Part shown: piece after piece, positions 48,188-60,706 of the stretch | How the letters are laid out: each line of letters starts with the position of its first letter | Numbering within the stretch: the stretch's first letter is position 1 | Assembly (NCBI RefSeq): GCF_014905175.1 | Contig: NC_057788.1 | Location: 9,362,001 to 9,426,000 of the forward strand | From: Aphidius gifuensis | Lineage: Eukaryota > Arthropoda > Insecta > Hymenoptera > Braconidae | Length of the DNA stretch: 64,000 nt | Direction of reading: 5' to 3' | Made by a program: the position numbers and the translations under genes | Notes under the pieces: model-generated | What the model saw: the letters and a program-made list of their open reading frames with translations, nothing else | Databases searched by the model: none | What the model was told of the DNA's origin: nothing

Positions 48188-50126
48188 TTAAACTTCAACA
48201 GCCAACCATCGAGGTTTAATTGACTTATAATAGTCAAGTATTGACTGGTCAAATGTTTTTATATGTAAAATGATACCGTTTTTACGATTTTTTGTTGCCT
48301 GATTAGCACCAAAAACGATACCACTTGTAATATTTTTCATCCAACGGACTGTAAGATATTCAAGATCTGGATTATTTTTTATAAATTGAATAATTCCAGT
48401 ATTAGTAAGTTTTTCGCTTCCATTACAATCAAATTCTTTCAATCCTCTTAACCTGACAATGAAGCTGTCTGAAATATCAAGTAAGCTTACGTTTAGTTTT
48501 TCTAAATTTTTCAAGTTTGTTAAAGCAACGACGAGAGCTGTCTCAGTAAGATCCATGCAACCTTGGATATCTAAACTTTTTAGGTTTTTACAATTATTAG
48601 CAATAGCAGTAATTGTACTATCTTTAAGATTTTCTACATAAAGAAAATTTAGATGTTCAAGATATTGTAATTTTGATAACTCATCGAGAACGGATGGAGA
48701 AGAAAGTGGATTGAAAGAAATAGATGGTACTATAGTGCAACAAGGAATTTCTAAACGTTTAAGTTTTTTACAATTGTTTGAAATTGCGATTATTGATCTC
48801 TCACTGAGGTTAAAGCTCTTTAAATTTATTATTAAACTTTCAAGATTTTCCAATTCTGTTAACTTTTTCACAGCATTTTCATTTAATAAACCAAGTCTTA
48901 GACTCAAGTATTCCACATTTTTGCAATATTCAACAATTGTATTTGCCAAGTCAAGTGATAATTCATCACAAGGTAAACAAAGATATTCTAAATTTTGTAA
49001 ATTTTTCCATTTTTTTAGAGGAATTGTAGTTACATCAAAATGATCATTTGGAATATCAAGATGTTTTAGATTTTTGCATGTACAAAAAATAGTGTTAAGT
49101 ACTTTTGTAGAGAGTTCTCTATCTACAAATTTTGTTGTTTTACTTTCAATTTCCATTTTAATATATTCCAAATTAACGAGTTTATCAAACTCTATGAGTT
49201 CATCATGTAGTTGAATGTCAAGATGAACAAGGGTTGTTTTTTCTGCTATTTCTTGAAGAATAATTTTGTCTAAACAGAGGCCATTTAAAGTCAATTTTTG
49301 GAGTTGGTTAAATTTTCTTAAAGTCTGAAAATAATAAAAATTCATTTAAATAATTTGTATTTATTTTATTGATAGTGTTGATAAACAACTAGTTGGTATT
49401 CAATAAAAACTTACGAAAAGAACGGTTCGTTCACCGTACCAGCAACGTGTAGAAAGGAAATGAATTTCATTAATTTCTTCTGGAAGACTATCTATTATTT
49501 CAAAAAGACTAATTGTTTTATCATAGTAACCTCTTCGGTGTTCCACTATTATTTTAATGCATTTCAATTTGTCCAACTGTGTAAATGCTTGAACAAAGTG
49601 AAAAGCATTGGTAATTAATGAATCAACGTCAAATTCACATTCAAAACTTGTTAAATTTTTACAGTGATCACCAAGAAATGGCATGATACTTGAATCACAA
49701 ACATTTGAGAGAGACAATTCTTTTAGATAATTACCACATCTTAATAATATTTTTTCCAGGTATAATTGTGTCAACAAACGGTTATCATAAGAACGTCCGA
49801 TTGATGCTTCACATTTGTACTTTTTAATGTCATACCAAGATAGTTGGGATGCTTCTCTCCATTTGACACAAACTAGAAAAAAAAAGTATGAAATTTAAAA
49901 ATTAATAATACAAACATTGATATTTGATTGACCAAAAAAGAATCTTTATTTTGATAATAATATATTCACCTTTTTCCATATCTATCCTTTCTGGTATTGG
50001 CAACAACATAATGATTTGTGCTAATGAGTCGTAATCCAATGAATTGATGACAAATTTTTCTTTATTTTTGTCACCATCATTAGAAATTCGTTGGTCTTTC
50101 ACAACACATCTTCTTTTTGGTCTCAT
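48188..50126 (-). CDS. F-box/LRR protein (FBXL), three exons, 583 aa
   Basis: Coding exons are 49970-50126, 49415-49872 and 48188-49324. The N-terminus is basic (MRPKRRCVVKDQRISNDGDK), shared only with the gene at 58667, and exon 1 has one extra codon (NKEKFVINS). The second half of the F-box is unusual: VCVKWREASQLSWYD replaces VCTKWKEACQLAWYD, so the conserved cysteine and alanine are lost. Exon 3 is the KIILQEIAEKT / LSLDLANTIVEYCKNVEYLS subtype and ends SIKPRWLAVEV. The 5'-UTR intron is 50139-50389 (class A). Confidence 0.9.
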
Positions 50127-51372
50127 TTTAAGTGAATTCTAAAAAATATATATTTAAAAAACTAATGTTAAATTTAAATGTATTACAACCAGAATAATAA
50201 AGTAAACAAAAACATGTTTCAAAATGTAGATGAAATGACTATTAATGATTCACCACTTATCACCAGTAAAATTAACTTCAATAAAATTATATTTAATGTC
50301 AAATAATATTAAATGTCATGCAACAATTGAAACACGTGTTTATTTGCTATAAATGTACTTAATTGTTAAAATTGTAAATTTTGATTTACCTTGATTGATC
50401 CTTTGATTAGGTGAATAATAATTTAATAATTAATGCAATAAATTATGTTCTTTTTCACTACACAATGTCAGTAACGTATTTTAAAAAAAAACTATATTTA
50501 TTAATTTAATGACTTTTAATTAGACAATTTTGTACGTTTGATTATTAATTGTACTATTGTTATTTGTTAACCTTTGATATGGATGTAGAAAAAAAAAAAA
50601 AAACAACCCACGTGTGTAATAACGTGTACCAGCTAGAAGTCTACGTTACCAACATGGTTTTGATAATTCATTGACTACAATATTGACTACAATTGACTTG
50701 ATATGACTGCTGCATTCTATGAGTTGATTGCAAGTAACTGTTATGACGATATAGACAATGCATCTATTAATACAAATTGTAGTGAAAGGTAGTCAAAAGA
50801 AGTCAAAAGTTTCAAGTTCAAAATTCACAAAAATTCTGAATGTTATAAATGATAACAAACAAATAAATTGTGCTGTAATTTATTGTCAGTTGTTAAAAGT
50901 TAAACCCAGTGTATCATCAAACTACATTGAATGATTTTAATGATTACTTTATTTGTTGAATGCAATCTTTTGTATTTATTTTTTCGTTATTTAAATTGAG
51001 ATACTTAATGGTTAATAAAATAAATAAAAATATATATTATTTTTGAAATATAATATTTGTTTTTCATTTTTGACAAATCTTTAGAAATATTTTTGGCTGT
51101 ATATATGAATATTTGTTTAGGTGTATGATTAATCAATTCATTTTTGTGATTGATTATTTATAAAAAGAATAGAAAATTTATAAAGAAAAGGTAAAAATAA
51201 TTGTCCGATTAATAAAAAATTTTTTATTTTCAAACTTTGCTTTACAGATATATTAACATTGACATTAAAATTATTATGGTTCCAAGTAATATCGAAAACA
51301 CGTTATAATAAAAATGTTATTTTACCATGTCTTCACAATAGTTTTAGAAAGAAAGGTATATGATAACTATAA
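50127..51372 (-). promoter_or_regulatory. class A 5' region and next 3' flank
   Basis: The 5'-UTR intron is 50139-50389. The poly-A run (50588-50602) and conserved block (50606-50658, CCCACGTGTGTAATAACGTG) follow. Spacer continues to about 51200, then the 3' flank of the next gene, which is shortened relative to others around 51330. No gene is seen. Confidence 0.5.
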
Positions 51373-53304
51373 TTAAATCTTTTCAACAACCAACCATTGA
51401 GATGTAATTATTGACTTAGAAGCTTCAATTATTGACGAACCATCTATTATTATGTGTAAAATGATACCATTTGTACGATTTTTAGTTGCCTGATCAGCAC
51501 CAATAACCAAGTCAATTGTAATATTATCTATATTGTAGGCATAAATCTTTTCAAGATCTGGGTTATTTTTTATAAATTGAATAATACCAGTATCAGTAAG
51601 TTTCTTGCAACTATTACAATAAAATTCTTTCAATCCTTTTAACCTGATAATGAAGTTGTCTGAAATATCACGACCGTCTACTCTTAGTATTTCTAAATTT
51701 TCCAACTTTGTTAAAGCAACGAAAGCTGTTTCAGTAATATCACGTGTGAGAAAATTACAGATATCTAAACTTTTGAGGTTTTTACAATTATTAGCAATAG
51801 CAATAATTGTATTATTTCCAATGGCAATAATTGTATTATTTCTAATATTAACTGTAAAAGACAAGCTTAGATGTTCAAGATATTGTAATTTTGATAACTC
51901 ATTTAAAACAGATGGAGGAGAAAGTTCATCACCATCAATACCTGTTGATAGTATAGTGCAATCATCAAGTTGTAAACGTTTAAGTTTTTTACAATTGTTT
52001 GAAATCGCGATAAATGCTTCCTCACTGAAGACTTTAAGATTCATCTCTAAACTTTCAAGATTTTCCAATTTTGTTAACTTTTTTACAACATTTGCCTCTA
52101 TATCAAAACATATAGGGTTCATGAACAAGTGTTTCAAATTCTTGCAATATTTAACAATTGTATCTGCTAAGTCAGGTAATATTTCATAACAAGATAAAGT
52201 AAGATATTCTAAATTTCTTAAGTTTTTCCATTTTGCCAAAGGAATTTTAGCAAGATCACAAAAGTCATTTGGAATATCAAGATGTTTTAGATTTTTGCAT
52301 TTACAAAAAATAGTGTTGAATACTTTTGTAAAGTCTTTTATCTCTTTATTTTTTCTTCGAGTCTCTATTTGAATATATTCCAAATTAACGAGTTTATCGA
52401 ATAGAGGGAATTCTATGTGTTCATTATATAGTTCAATGTTAAGATAAACAAGTGTTGTGGTTTCTGCTATTTCTTGAAAAATTAACTCGTCTAAAGAAAG
52501 GCCATGTAAAGTCAGTTTTTGAAGATTTTTGAATTTTTTTATAGTCTGAAAATAATAAGAATTCATTTATGTTATTTGTATTTATTTGATAGATAGTATT
52601 GTTTGTCACTGGTGATAAACAACTAGTTGGTATTCAATAAAAACTTACGAAATGTTGACTGTGCAACCGGTATTTATAACGTATATGAATTTCATTAATT
52701 TCTTCTGAAAGACTATCAATTATTTTCGATAGAGTAAGTGTTTTATTTAATATCATATCGTTCAGTACCATTTTAATGCATTTTAATTTATCCAACTGTG
52801 TAAATGCTTGAACAATGTGATCAGCATTAATATCAATTTCACATTCAAGACTTGTTAAATTTTTACAGTGATCACCAACAAATGGTATAATACTTGAATT
52901 ACAAACATCTGAGAGAGACAATACTTTTAGATATTTACCACATCTTAATAATATTTTCTCGAGGTATGATTGTGTCAACAAACGGTTATCATAACAACGT
53001 CCAATTGATGATTGACATTTGTATTCTTTAATGTCATACCAAGCAAGTTGACATGCCTCTTTCCATTTGGTACAAACTAGAAGAGAACGTATATTAAATT
53101 TAAAAATTAATAATACATACATTGATATTTTATTAACAAAAAAAAAACTTTATTTTGATAATAATATTTACCTTTTTCCATGTCTATTCTTTCTGGTATT
53201 GGCAACAGCATGATGATTTTTGCTAATGAGTCGTAGTCCAGTGAGTTGATGACGACTTTTTGATCCTTGTCATCCACATCAGAGGTTTGTTCATTCATAC
53301 TCAT
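51373..53304 (-). CDS. F-box/LRR protein (FBXL), three exons, 577 aa
   Basis: Coding exons are 53172-53304, 52649-53076 and 51373-52545. The start MSMNEQTSDVDDKDQKVV lacks seven N-terminal codons compared with its relatives, leaving the F-box untouched. Upstream DNA is class B (candidate noncoding exon end 53530, intron 53317-53529, TATAAAAG 53560-53567), yet exons 2-3 are of the DELIFQEIAETT / LPDLADTIVKYCKNLKHLFM subtype found behind class A promoters. Exon 3 has a 27-base tandem duplication giving NNTIIAIGNNTIIAIANNC, which inserts nine residues into an LRR. The C-terminus is SIITSQWLVVEKI. Confidence 0.9.
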
Positions 53305-54574
53305 TATGAGTAAATACTAAAAATGTTGTCGTTAACGTCGTCAAAAAACTTGAGATCTTTTCAATACAGAAAAATATGTTGTTAAATCTTGCTTTTTTTT
53401 TTAATTAACAAAAATCCAAATATTTTTTGAAATACAACTTAAAGGTTAAAAACACGTGGGTCACATTTTTTTTTTTTTCTTTTTTTTCAATAATAGCTTT
53501 CTCTAAGCCACCTTCAGCATAATCTTTACGTGGAACTCAAGGTAATCGGGTCCCTGCAGCTTTTATAATTTTTTAAAAATTCCTTCTAGTCGATAAGTAA
53601 AATTCTACATTCACTGTAAAATTCTGATTTAGAAGGCTACATAGAAATCTAGTAATACATGGAACATTATACAGCTGTTAAAAAAAAAAAAAACTTTAAG
53701 ATTACCTATTATTTTATACCTGAAATTATTCATCACATAAAATAATTATTCCATATTTAATTCACATTGAACGGCTCTATTTATTTAAACAATAAAAACA
53801 CTATAAAAAAAAATTATTTCATTTATCTCTTTTTAAGTTTTTTTATTTATAAAATATTATCAATAAACTATATTATTTAATGGAATATTTATTAATTGAG
53901 AAATAACTTTAACTATTTCTATACTTTTTTGAAATTAATTTGCACAAAAAACAATGTAAAACTGTTTATTAAATAAATCAATTAAAAATACATCTTTTGA
54001 TATTAATTAAACAATTAAAATGTTGACAATAAAATAAATTTAAAAATAATTTTTTTTTCTTCTCAAAAGTGTTTGACTTTAGTATGAATGTTTGTTTAGG
54101 TGAATAATCAATCAATTTATTTTTGTGAATGCGTATATTTAGTAAAATAATATATTGTCAATAAGATGCCATTGTCATATTCAAGAAAAATTATAACATT
54201 TTCGAAAAACTTCAAACCTTTAAGGAATCTCAAAAATCACGTACATGTTTTTCTAACACAGCTTATTTTTCTCAGGACTTCCTAAAGTCCCAAAATTCGC
54301 ATCTTCTACTTTATTATAAAATAAAAAAAATCACATGAATTAAAAAACTATAAAATGATTTTCTAAGCCACTTGAATATTATCAAAGCTGTAATTACATA
54401 TATACAATAAAAGGTAAAAATAATTGGTTAATACAAAAAAATTTTTGAGAAAGTATATTTATTTTTGAACTTTGTTTTACAAATTTATTAACATTGTCAT
54501 CAAAATTTTCATGATTCCAACTAATATCGAAAACAAGTTATATTAAATTAGTAAAAGTCATACGATAAATTCAA
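53305..54574 (-). repeat. class B upstream repeat unit, copy 6
   Basis: It has GTTGTCGTTAACGTCGTC, interrupted poly-T (53467-53488), the GC-richer block with donor at 53528-53529 and TATAAAAG at 53560-53567, the empty MITE site (about 53690-53705) and an AT-rich tail with TTCGAAAAACTTCAAACC (54202). Homology ends at about 54340 and the 3' flank of the next gene follows. Confidence 0.6.
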
Positions 54575-56541
54575 TTATAAGTTTTCAACAACTAACCATT
54601 GAGATGTAATTATTGACTTAGAAGCATCTATTATTGATAGATTAAATATTTTTATGTGTAAAATAATACCATTTGTACGATTTTTAGTTGCCTGATCAGC
54701 ACCAATAACCAAGTCAATTGTAATGTTATGTATACTGTCGACATTAATCTCTTCAAGATCTGGGTTATTTTTTATAAATTGAATAATACCAGCATTAGTA
54801 AGTTTCTGGCATTCATTACAATGCAATTTTTTCAATCCTTTCAATTTTATAAGGAAGCTGTCTGTAATTATATCAAGACGACTTACATCAAGTTTTTGTA
54901 AATTTTTCAAGTTTGATAAAGCAACGAGAGCTGTTTCAGTAATCGTTTTGCAACCCCGGATATCTAAACTTTTTAGATTTTTACAATTATTAGCAACAAC
55001 AATAATTGTACTATCTTTAAGATTTTCCGCATAACTTAAATTAAGATGTTCAAGATATTGTAATTTTGATATCTCATCAAAAGCAAATGGAGAAGAAAGT
55101 GGCTCACCATCAATAGATGGTACTAAAAAGCTACCAGGAATTTCTAAACGTTTAATTTTTTTACAATTGTTTGAAATTGCAATTATTGATTCCTCATGGA
55201 GCTTAAATACACTAACCATTAAACATTCAAGATTTTCCAACTCTGTCAACTTTCTTAAAACAGTATTATCCATATTGTGATTACGGTCTTGTATCCTCAA
55301 GTGTTTTAAATTCTTGCAATATTCAACAATTGTAATTGCTAAGTCAGGCGTTATATTACAAGAAATACCAAGATATTCCAAGTTTTGAAAATTTAACCAT
55401 TCTTTAAGAGGGACTTGATCTACATCATAACGACCACGTGGAATATCAAGATGTTTTAGATTTTTGCATGTACACAAAATAGTATTGAGTAATTTTGTAG
55501 AGAAGTTCTTCATTTTTACCCATATATATGGAGTCATTAGGTCAATATATTCCAAATTAACGAGTTTATCAAATAGAGGATACTTGTGGTTTTCGTGATA
55601 TGGTCGAAAGTTGAGATAAACAAGTGTAGTTATTTCTGATATTTCTTGAAGAATTATGTTGTCTAAATAGAAGCCTTGCACTGTCAATTTTTGAAGATTT
55701 ATAAATTTTTTAAAACTCTGAAATAATAAAAATGATTTATTTAAATAATTTATATTCATTAAATTGATAGTATTGTTTGTCACTAGTCATAAACAACTAG
55801 TTGGTATTCAATAACAACTTACCACAAAAACTCTTCGTTTTCGAAAAGACACTAAATTTGATAATAAATGAATTTCATTAATTTCTTTTGGAAGACTATT
55901 AATTATTTCAAGTATATTAACTGTTTTTTTCTTATTGTTTTCACTTTCCAGTATTATTTTAATGCATTTTAATTTATTCAACTGTGTAAATGCTTGAACA
56001 AAGTGACCAGCATTATGAGTTAATAAATCGTTGTCAAATTCACATTCAAAACTTGTTAAATTTTTACAGTGATCACCAACAAATGGCATGATACTTGAAT
56101 TGCAAACATTTGAGAGAGACAATACTTTTAGATATTTACCACATCCTAATAATATTTTCTCGAGGTATGGTTGTGTCACCAAACAGTTATCATAACAACG
56201 TCCAATTGATGATTGACATTTGTATTCTTTAATGTCATACCAAGCTAGTTGACATGCTTCTTTCCATTTAGTACAAACTAGAACAAGGCGTATCAGATCA
56301 ATTAATTAATAATACAAACATTGATATTTTATTAACAAAAAAGAAATTTTACTTTGATAATAATTTAATAATTGATAATATATTTACCTTCTTCCATGTC
56401 TTTTCTTTCTGGTATTGGCAACAACATGATGATTTTTGCTAATGAGTAGTAGTCCAGTGAGTTGATGACAACTTTTGAATCCTTGTCATCAACATCAAAA
56501 ATTTGTTGGTCTTTTTTAATACATATCCTTTTTGCACTCAT
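54575..56541 (-). CDS. F-box/LRR protein (FBXL), three exons, 583 aa
   Basis: Coding exons are 56388-56541, 55823-56277 and 54575-55717. Exon 1 is not obvious as a long frame; it reads MSAKRICIKKDQQIFDVDDK. It carries two changes in the F-box: SLDYYSLAKI for SLDYDSLAKI, and PERKDMEE for PERIDMEE. These could weaken SKP1 docking if the region is used as in other F-boxes. Class B upstream (candidate noncoding exon end 56774, intron 56554-56773, TATAAAAG 56804-56811). Exon 3 is the LTVQGFYLDN subtype with the tail SIITSQWLVVENL shared with the gene at 21377. Confidence 0.85.
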
Positions 56542-57300
56542 TATAATTAAATACTAAAAATATTGTCGTTAACGTCGTCAAAAACTTGAGATCTTTTTAA
56601 TACAGAAATTAAATATGTTGTTGATTTTTGCTCTTTTTTTATTATTAACAAAAATCTAAATATTTTCTTAAAAACAACTTAAAGGTTAAAAACACGTGGG
56701 TCACAATTTTTTTTTTCTTTTTTTTTTTTTTCAATAATAGCTTTCTCTAAGCCACCTTCAGCATAATCTTTACCTGGAACTCCAGGTGAACGGGTCCCTG
56801 CAGCTTTTATAATTTTTTAAAAATTCGTTCTAGTCGATAAGTAAAATTCTGACTCAGAAGGCTACATCTATCTAGTAATACATGGAACATTATACAGGTG
56901 TTAAAAAAAAAAAAATCTTTAAGATTACCTATTATTTTATACCTGAAATTATTCATCACATAAAATAATTATTTCATATTTAATTCACATTAAACGGCTC
57001 TATTTATTTAAACAATAAAAACACTATAGAAAAAAATTAATTCATTTATCTCTTTTTAAGTTTTTTTATTTATAAAATATTATCAATAAACTATATTATT
57101 CAATGGAATATTTATTAATTGAGAAATAACTTTAACTATTTCTACATTTTCTTGAAATTAATTTGCACAAAAAAAAATGTAAAACTGTTTATTAAACAAA
57201 TCAATTAAAAATTCATCTTTTGATATTAATTAAACAATTAAAATGTTGACAATAAAATGAATTTAAAAATAATTTTTTTTCTTCTTAAAAGTGTTTGACC
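56542..57300 (-). repeat. class B upstream repeat unit, copy 7
   Basis: It has the standard order (GTTAACGTCGTC, interrupted poly-T 56707-56731, TATAAAAG block, GGAACATTATACAGGTG, AT tail). It breaks at about 57300 after GTGTTTGACC and passes into the 3' flank of the stub at 57573. Confidence 0.6.
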
Positions 57301-57572
57301 TTGACTGTCTTGAATATTATCAAAGCAGTCATGAAATATGTACGATTAACAGTAAAAATAATTATTCCATACAAAAATTATACAAGAAAGTATAAATAAT
57401 TTTTAACTTTGTTTTTCGAAATTATTAACAATGACATTTCAATTTTTCATAATTCCAAGTATAAATAAAAAAAGGTTTTTTACGATGTCTTCAGAATATC
57501 ATTGACTTGCGGTAACGTATTTTGTATGTGTTTTTAATAATAAATTAAAAAAAGGTATACTATATAATATAA

Positions 57573-57882
57573 TTAAAAATATTTAACAACCAACTATGGA
57601 GATTCAATTATCGGCTTAGTAGAGGATGGTCTTATTACCGATTGACTTATTATTAGGTGTAAAATGATAGCATTTGTACGAATTTTAGTTGCCCTATCAG
57701 CAGCAATAACCAAGTCAGTTGTAATATTATCAATACCTCGGACATCAATCTTTTCAAGATCTGGATTATTTTTTATAAATTGAATAACACCAGAATTAGT
57801 AAGTTTCCGGCAATGATAACAATCCAATTCTTTTAAGCCTTTTAATTTGATCATGAAGCTGTCTGAAATATCACGATTTACT
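57573..57882 (-). pseudogene. 3'-terminal stub fused to a class A 5'-UTR intron
   Basis: The minus strand reads from SFMIKLKGLKELDCYHCRKL through the C-terminal cap (ADRATKIRTNAIILHL) to ESP-stop (57594-57596, TGG to TAG), with the ancestral stop at 57573-57575. Upstream of about 57876 it joins ACTTAATTGTTAAAATTGTAAATTTTG, which is the 5'-UTR intron of a class A gene (compare 50355-50390). An internal deletion thus removed exons 1, 2 and most of 3. The old donor has decayed from CCTTGATTG context to CCGTCAATTG. Confidence 0.75.
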
Positions 57883-58666
57883 TAATTGTTAAAATTGTAA
57901 ATTTTGATTTCCGTCAATTGATCTTTGGTTTTTTTTATTGTTGAATAAATGTATTAATTTATTGATGAATTTCAATTAGACAATTTTGTACGTTTGATCG
58001 TTAATTTTGCTGATGTTATCCTTGATCATATCAAATTGATATGAATTGTCAATTGACATGAATAAAAAACTATGGAAAAAAAAAAACATGGAATAACGTA
58101 TTAACGTGATTGCAGCTAGGTAACGTAAACATTATAAATAATAACTAATAATAACGAACCAACAAAATATATTGTGCTGTCATAGTGTCATTTATAATAA
58201 CATATTAATATTTTGTCATCAATATTTTGAAGTATTTTATTGTCAGTGTATTATTATTATCAAACTACATCAAATAACTTTACAGCAGTTAATCATGATT
58301 ATACTTTCAATAAAATATCTATTATCTTTCAAATATAATAGGTATTTGTTATTTATTTTTAACACATTTGGCTGTATGAATATTTGTTTAGGTGAATTAT
58401 TAATCAATTTATTTTTGTCAATGGTTATTTGTTAAAATAATATATTGTCAATAAAATTTGGATGTCATTATGTTTAAAAATTTACCTTTATTACAAATTT
58501 GTAAGTCTATCAACAAGTTAAAATACAAATAATTCTGTTACAATATGTCTTTGGATGGCATTGACTTGGTAACGTATTATTTTGCAGTATTTTGTATGCG
58601 TATTTAAAAATACATTCTAAAGGAATATTGAGCGTATTAAATAAGAGAGAAAGATATACGATTAAT
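57883..58666 (-). other. remnant class A promoter and next 3' flank
   Basis: About 57883-58140 is a worn class A upstream region (CAATTGATCTTTGG, poly-A at about 58076-58087, then AACGTGATTGCAGCTAGGTAACG). The remainder is spacer and the 3' flank of the next gene. The + strand frame of 87 codons at 58172 is a low-complexity chance frame. Confidence 0.45.
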
Positions 58667-60706
58667 TTAAATTAATTTGAAGGAAAAATTTAAATATCTA
58701 TCAGTAACAACTAACCATTGAGATTTAATTATTGACTTAGAAGCATCGATTATTGACGAATCATCTATTATTATGTGTAAAATGATACCATTTGTACGAT
58801 TTTTAGTTGCCTGATCAGCACCAATAACCAAGTCAAGTGTAATATTATCAATAGAACAGACATCAAGAATCTCAAGATCTGGGTTATTTTTTATAACTTG
58901 AATAATACCAGCATCAGTAAGTTCCATGCATTCATCGCAATACAATTCTTTCAATCCTTTCAATTTGATAATGAAGCTGTCTGAAATATGACTAAAGCCT
59001 ACGTTTAGTTTTTCAAAATTTTTTAAGTTTGTTAGGGCAACTAGAGCTGTTTCAGTAACATTATCACTGGTACCATAGATATCTAAACTTTTAAGGTTCT
59101 TACAATTATTAGCAATAGCAATAATTGTATTATCGTCAATATTTTCTGTATCTCTCAAGTTTAGATGTTCAAGATATTTTAATTTTGATAACTCTTTTAA
59201 AACAGATGGAGAAGAAAGTGGCTCACCATCAATAGCTGGTTTTATACTGCATTCATAAATTTCTAAACGTTTGAGTTTTTTACAATTGTTTGAAATTGCA
59301 ATTATTGTTTCCTCACTGAGGGAATTTCCATTCATTACTAAACTTTCAAGATTTTCCAATTTTGTTAACTTTTTTACAACATTTGTCTCTATAAAATAGC
59401 ATATAGGTTTCATGCACAAGTGTTTTAAATTCTTGCAATATTTAACAATTGTATCTGCTAAGTCAGGTGATACTTCATAACAAGATAAACGAAGATATTC
59501 TAAATTTTTCAAGTTTTCCCATTTTGCCAAAGGAATTTTAGCAAGATCATAAAAGTAATTTGGAATATCAAGATGTTTTAGATTTTTGCATTTACGAAAA
59601 ATAGTGTTGGGTACTTCTGTAGAAGGGTTCTTGTCTTTATCTTTTCTTTCAATCTCTATTTGAATATATTCCAAATTAACGAGTTTATCGAATAGAGGAA
59701 ACTCTATGTGTGTATCATAGAATTGAATTTCAAGATGAACAAGTGTTGTTGCTTCTGCTATTTCTTGAAGAATTAGCTCGTCTACGCAGAAGTCAATTAA
59801 AGTCAGTTTTTGAAGATTTTTAAATTTTTTTAGAGCCTGAAAATAATCGAAATTTATTTATGAAATTTGATTGATAGTATTGTTTGTCACTGATGAAAAA
59901 CAACTAATTGGTATTGAACAACAACTTACGAAAAGAACTGCTAGTTCCCTGCGCAACCAATATTTATAAAGTATATGAATTTCATTAATTTCTTCTGGAA
60001 GACTATTAATTATTTCAAATAAATTAATTGCTGTTTTTTGTTTATTCGTATGGATCAGTAACATTCTGATGCATTTTAATTTATCCAACTGTGTAAATGC
60101 TTGAACAAAGTGATCAGCATTATCAATTAAGGAATTGTCATCAAATTTACATTCAAGACTTGTTAAATTTTTACAGTGATCACCAACAAATGGCATGATA
60201 CTTGAATCACAAACATCTGAGAGAGACAATTCTTTTAGATAATTACCACATCTTAATAATATTTTCTCGAGGTATGATTGTGTCAACAAACGATTATCAT
60301 AACAACGTCCAATTGATGATTCACATTTGTATTTTTTAATGTCATACCAAGCTAGTTGACATGCCTCTTTCCATTTGGTACAAACTAGAATAAAACGTAT
60401 ATCAAATTTAAAAATTAATAATACAAACATTGATAGTTTATTTGAAAAAAAAAAAGAAACTTTATTTTGATAATAATATTCACCTTTTTCCATGTCTATC
60501 CTTTCTGGTATTGGCAACAACATGATGATTTTTGCTAACGAGTCATGATCCAGTGAATTGATGACAACTTTTTTTTTATTCTTGTCACCATCATCAAAGA
60601 TTCGTTGGTCTTTCACAACACATCTTCTTTTTGGCCTTTTTTTATTCTTGTCACCATCATCAGAGATTTGTTGGTCTTTCACAACACATCTTCTTTTTGG
60701 CCTCAT
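58667..60706 (-). CDS. F-box/LRR protein (FBXL), three exons, 615 aa, longest member
   Basis: Coding exons are 60484-60706, 59930-60384 and 58667-59836. Exon 1 has a 66-base tandem duplication: the segment RPKRRCVVKDQQISDDGDKN occurs twice (second copy RPKRRCVVKDQRIFDDGDKN), giving two basic clusters, RPKRR and KKRPKRR, that resemble nuclear localisation signals. The F-box follows (NSLDHDSLAKI, then VCTKWKEACQLAW). Exon 3 starts ALKKFKNLQKLTLIDFCVDE and has a longer C-terminus (SQWLVVTDRYLNFSFKLI). The 5'-UTR intron is 60719-60981 (class A). Intron 1 (99 bp) is open in frame; its retention would insert a hydrophobic stretch (SMFVLLIFKFDIRFIL). Confidence 0.9.

Noticed and set aside
58172..58435. 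87-codon plus-strand frame
   Set aside because: Low-complexity, AT-driven sequence in spacer that is disrupted in paralogous spacers.
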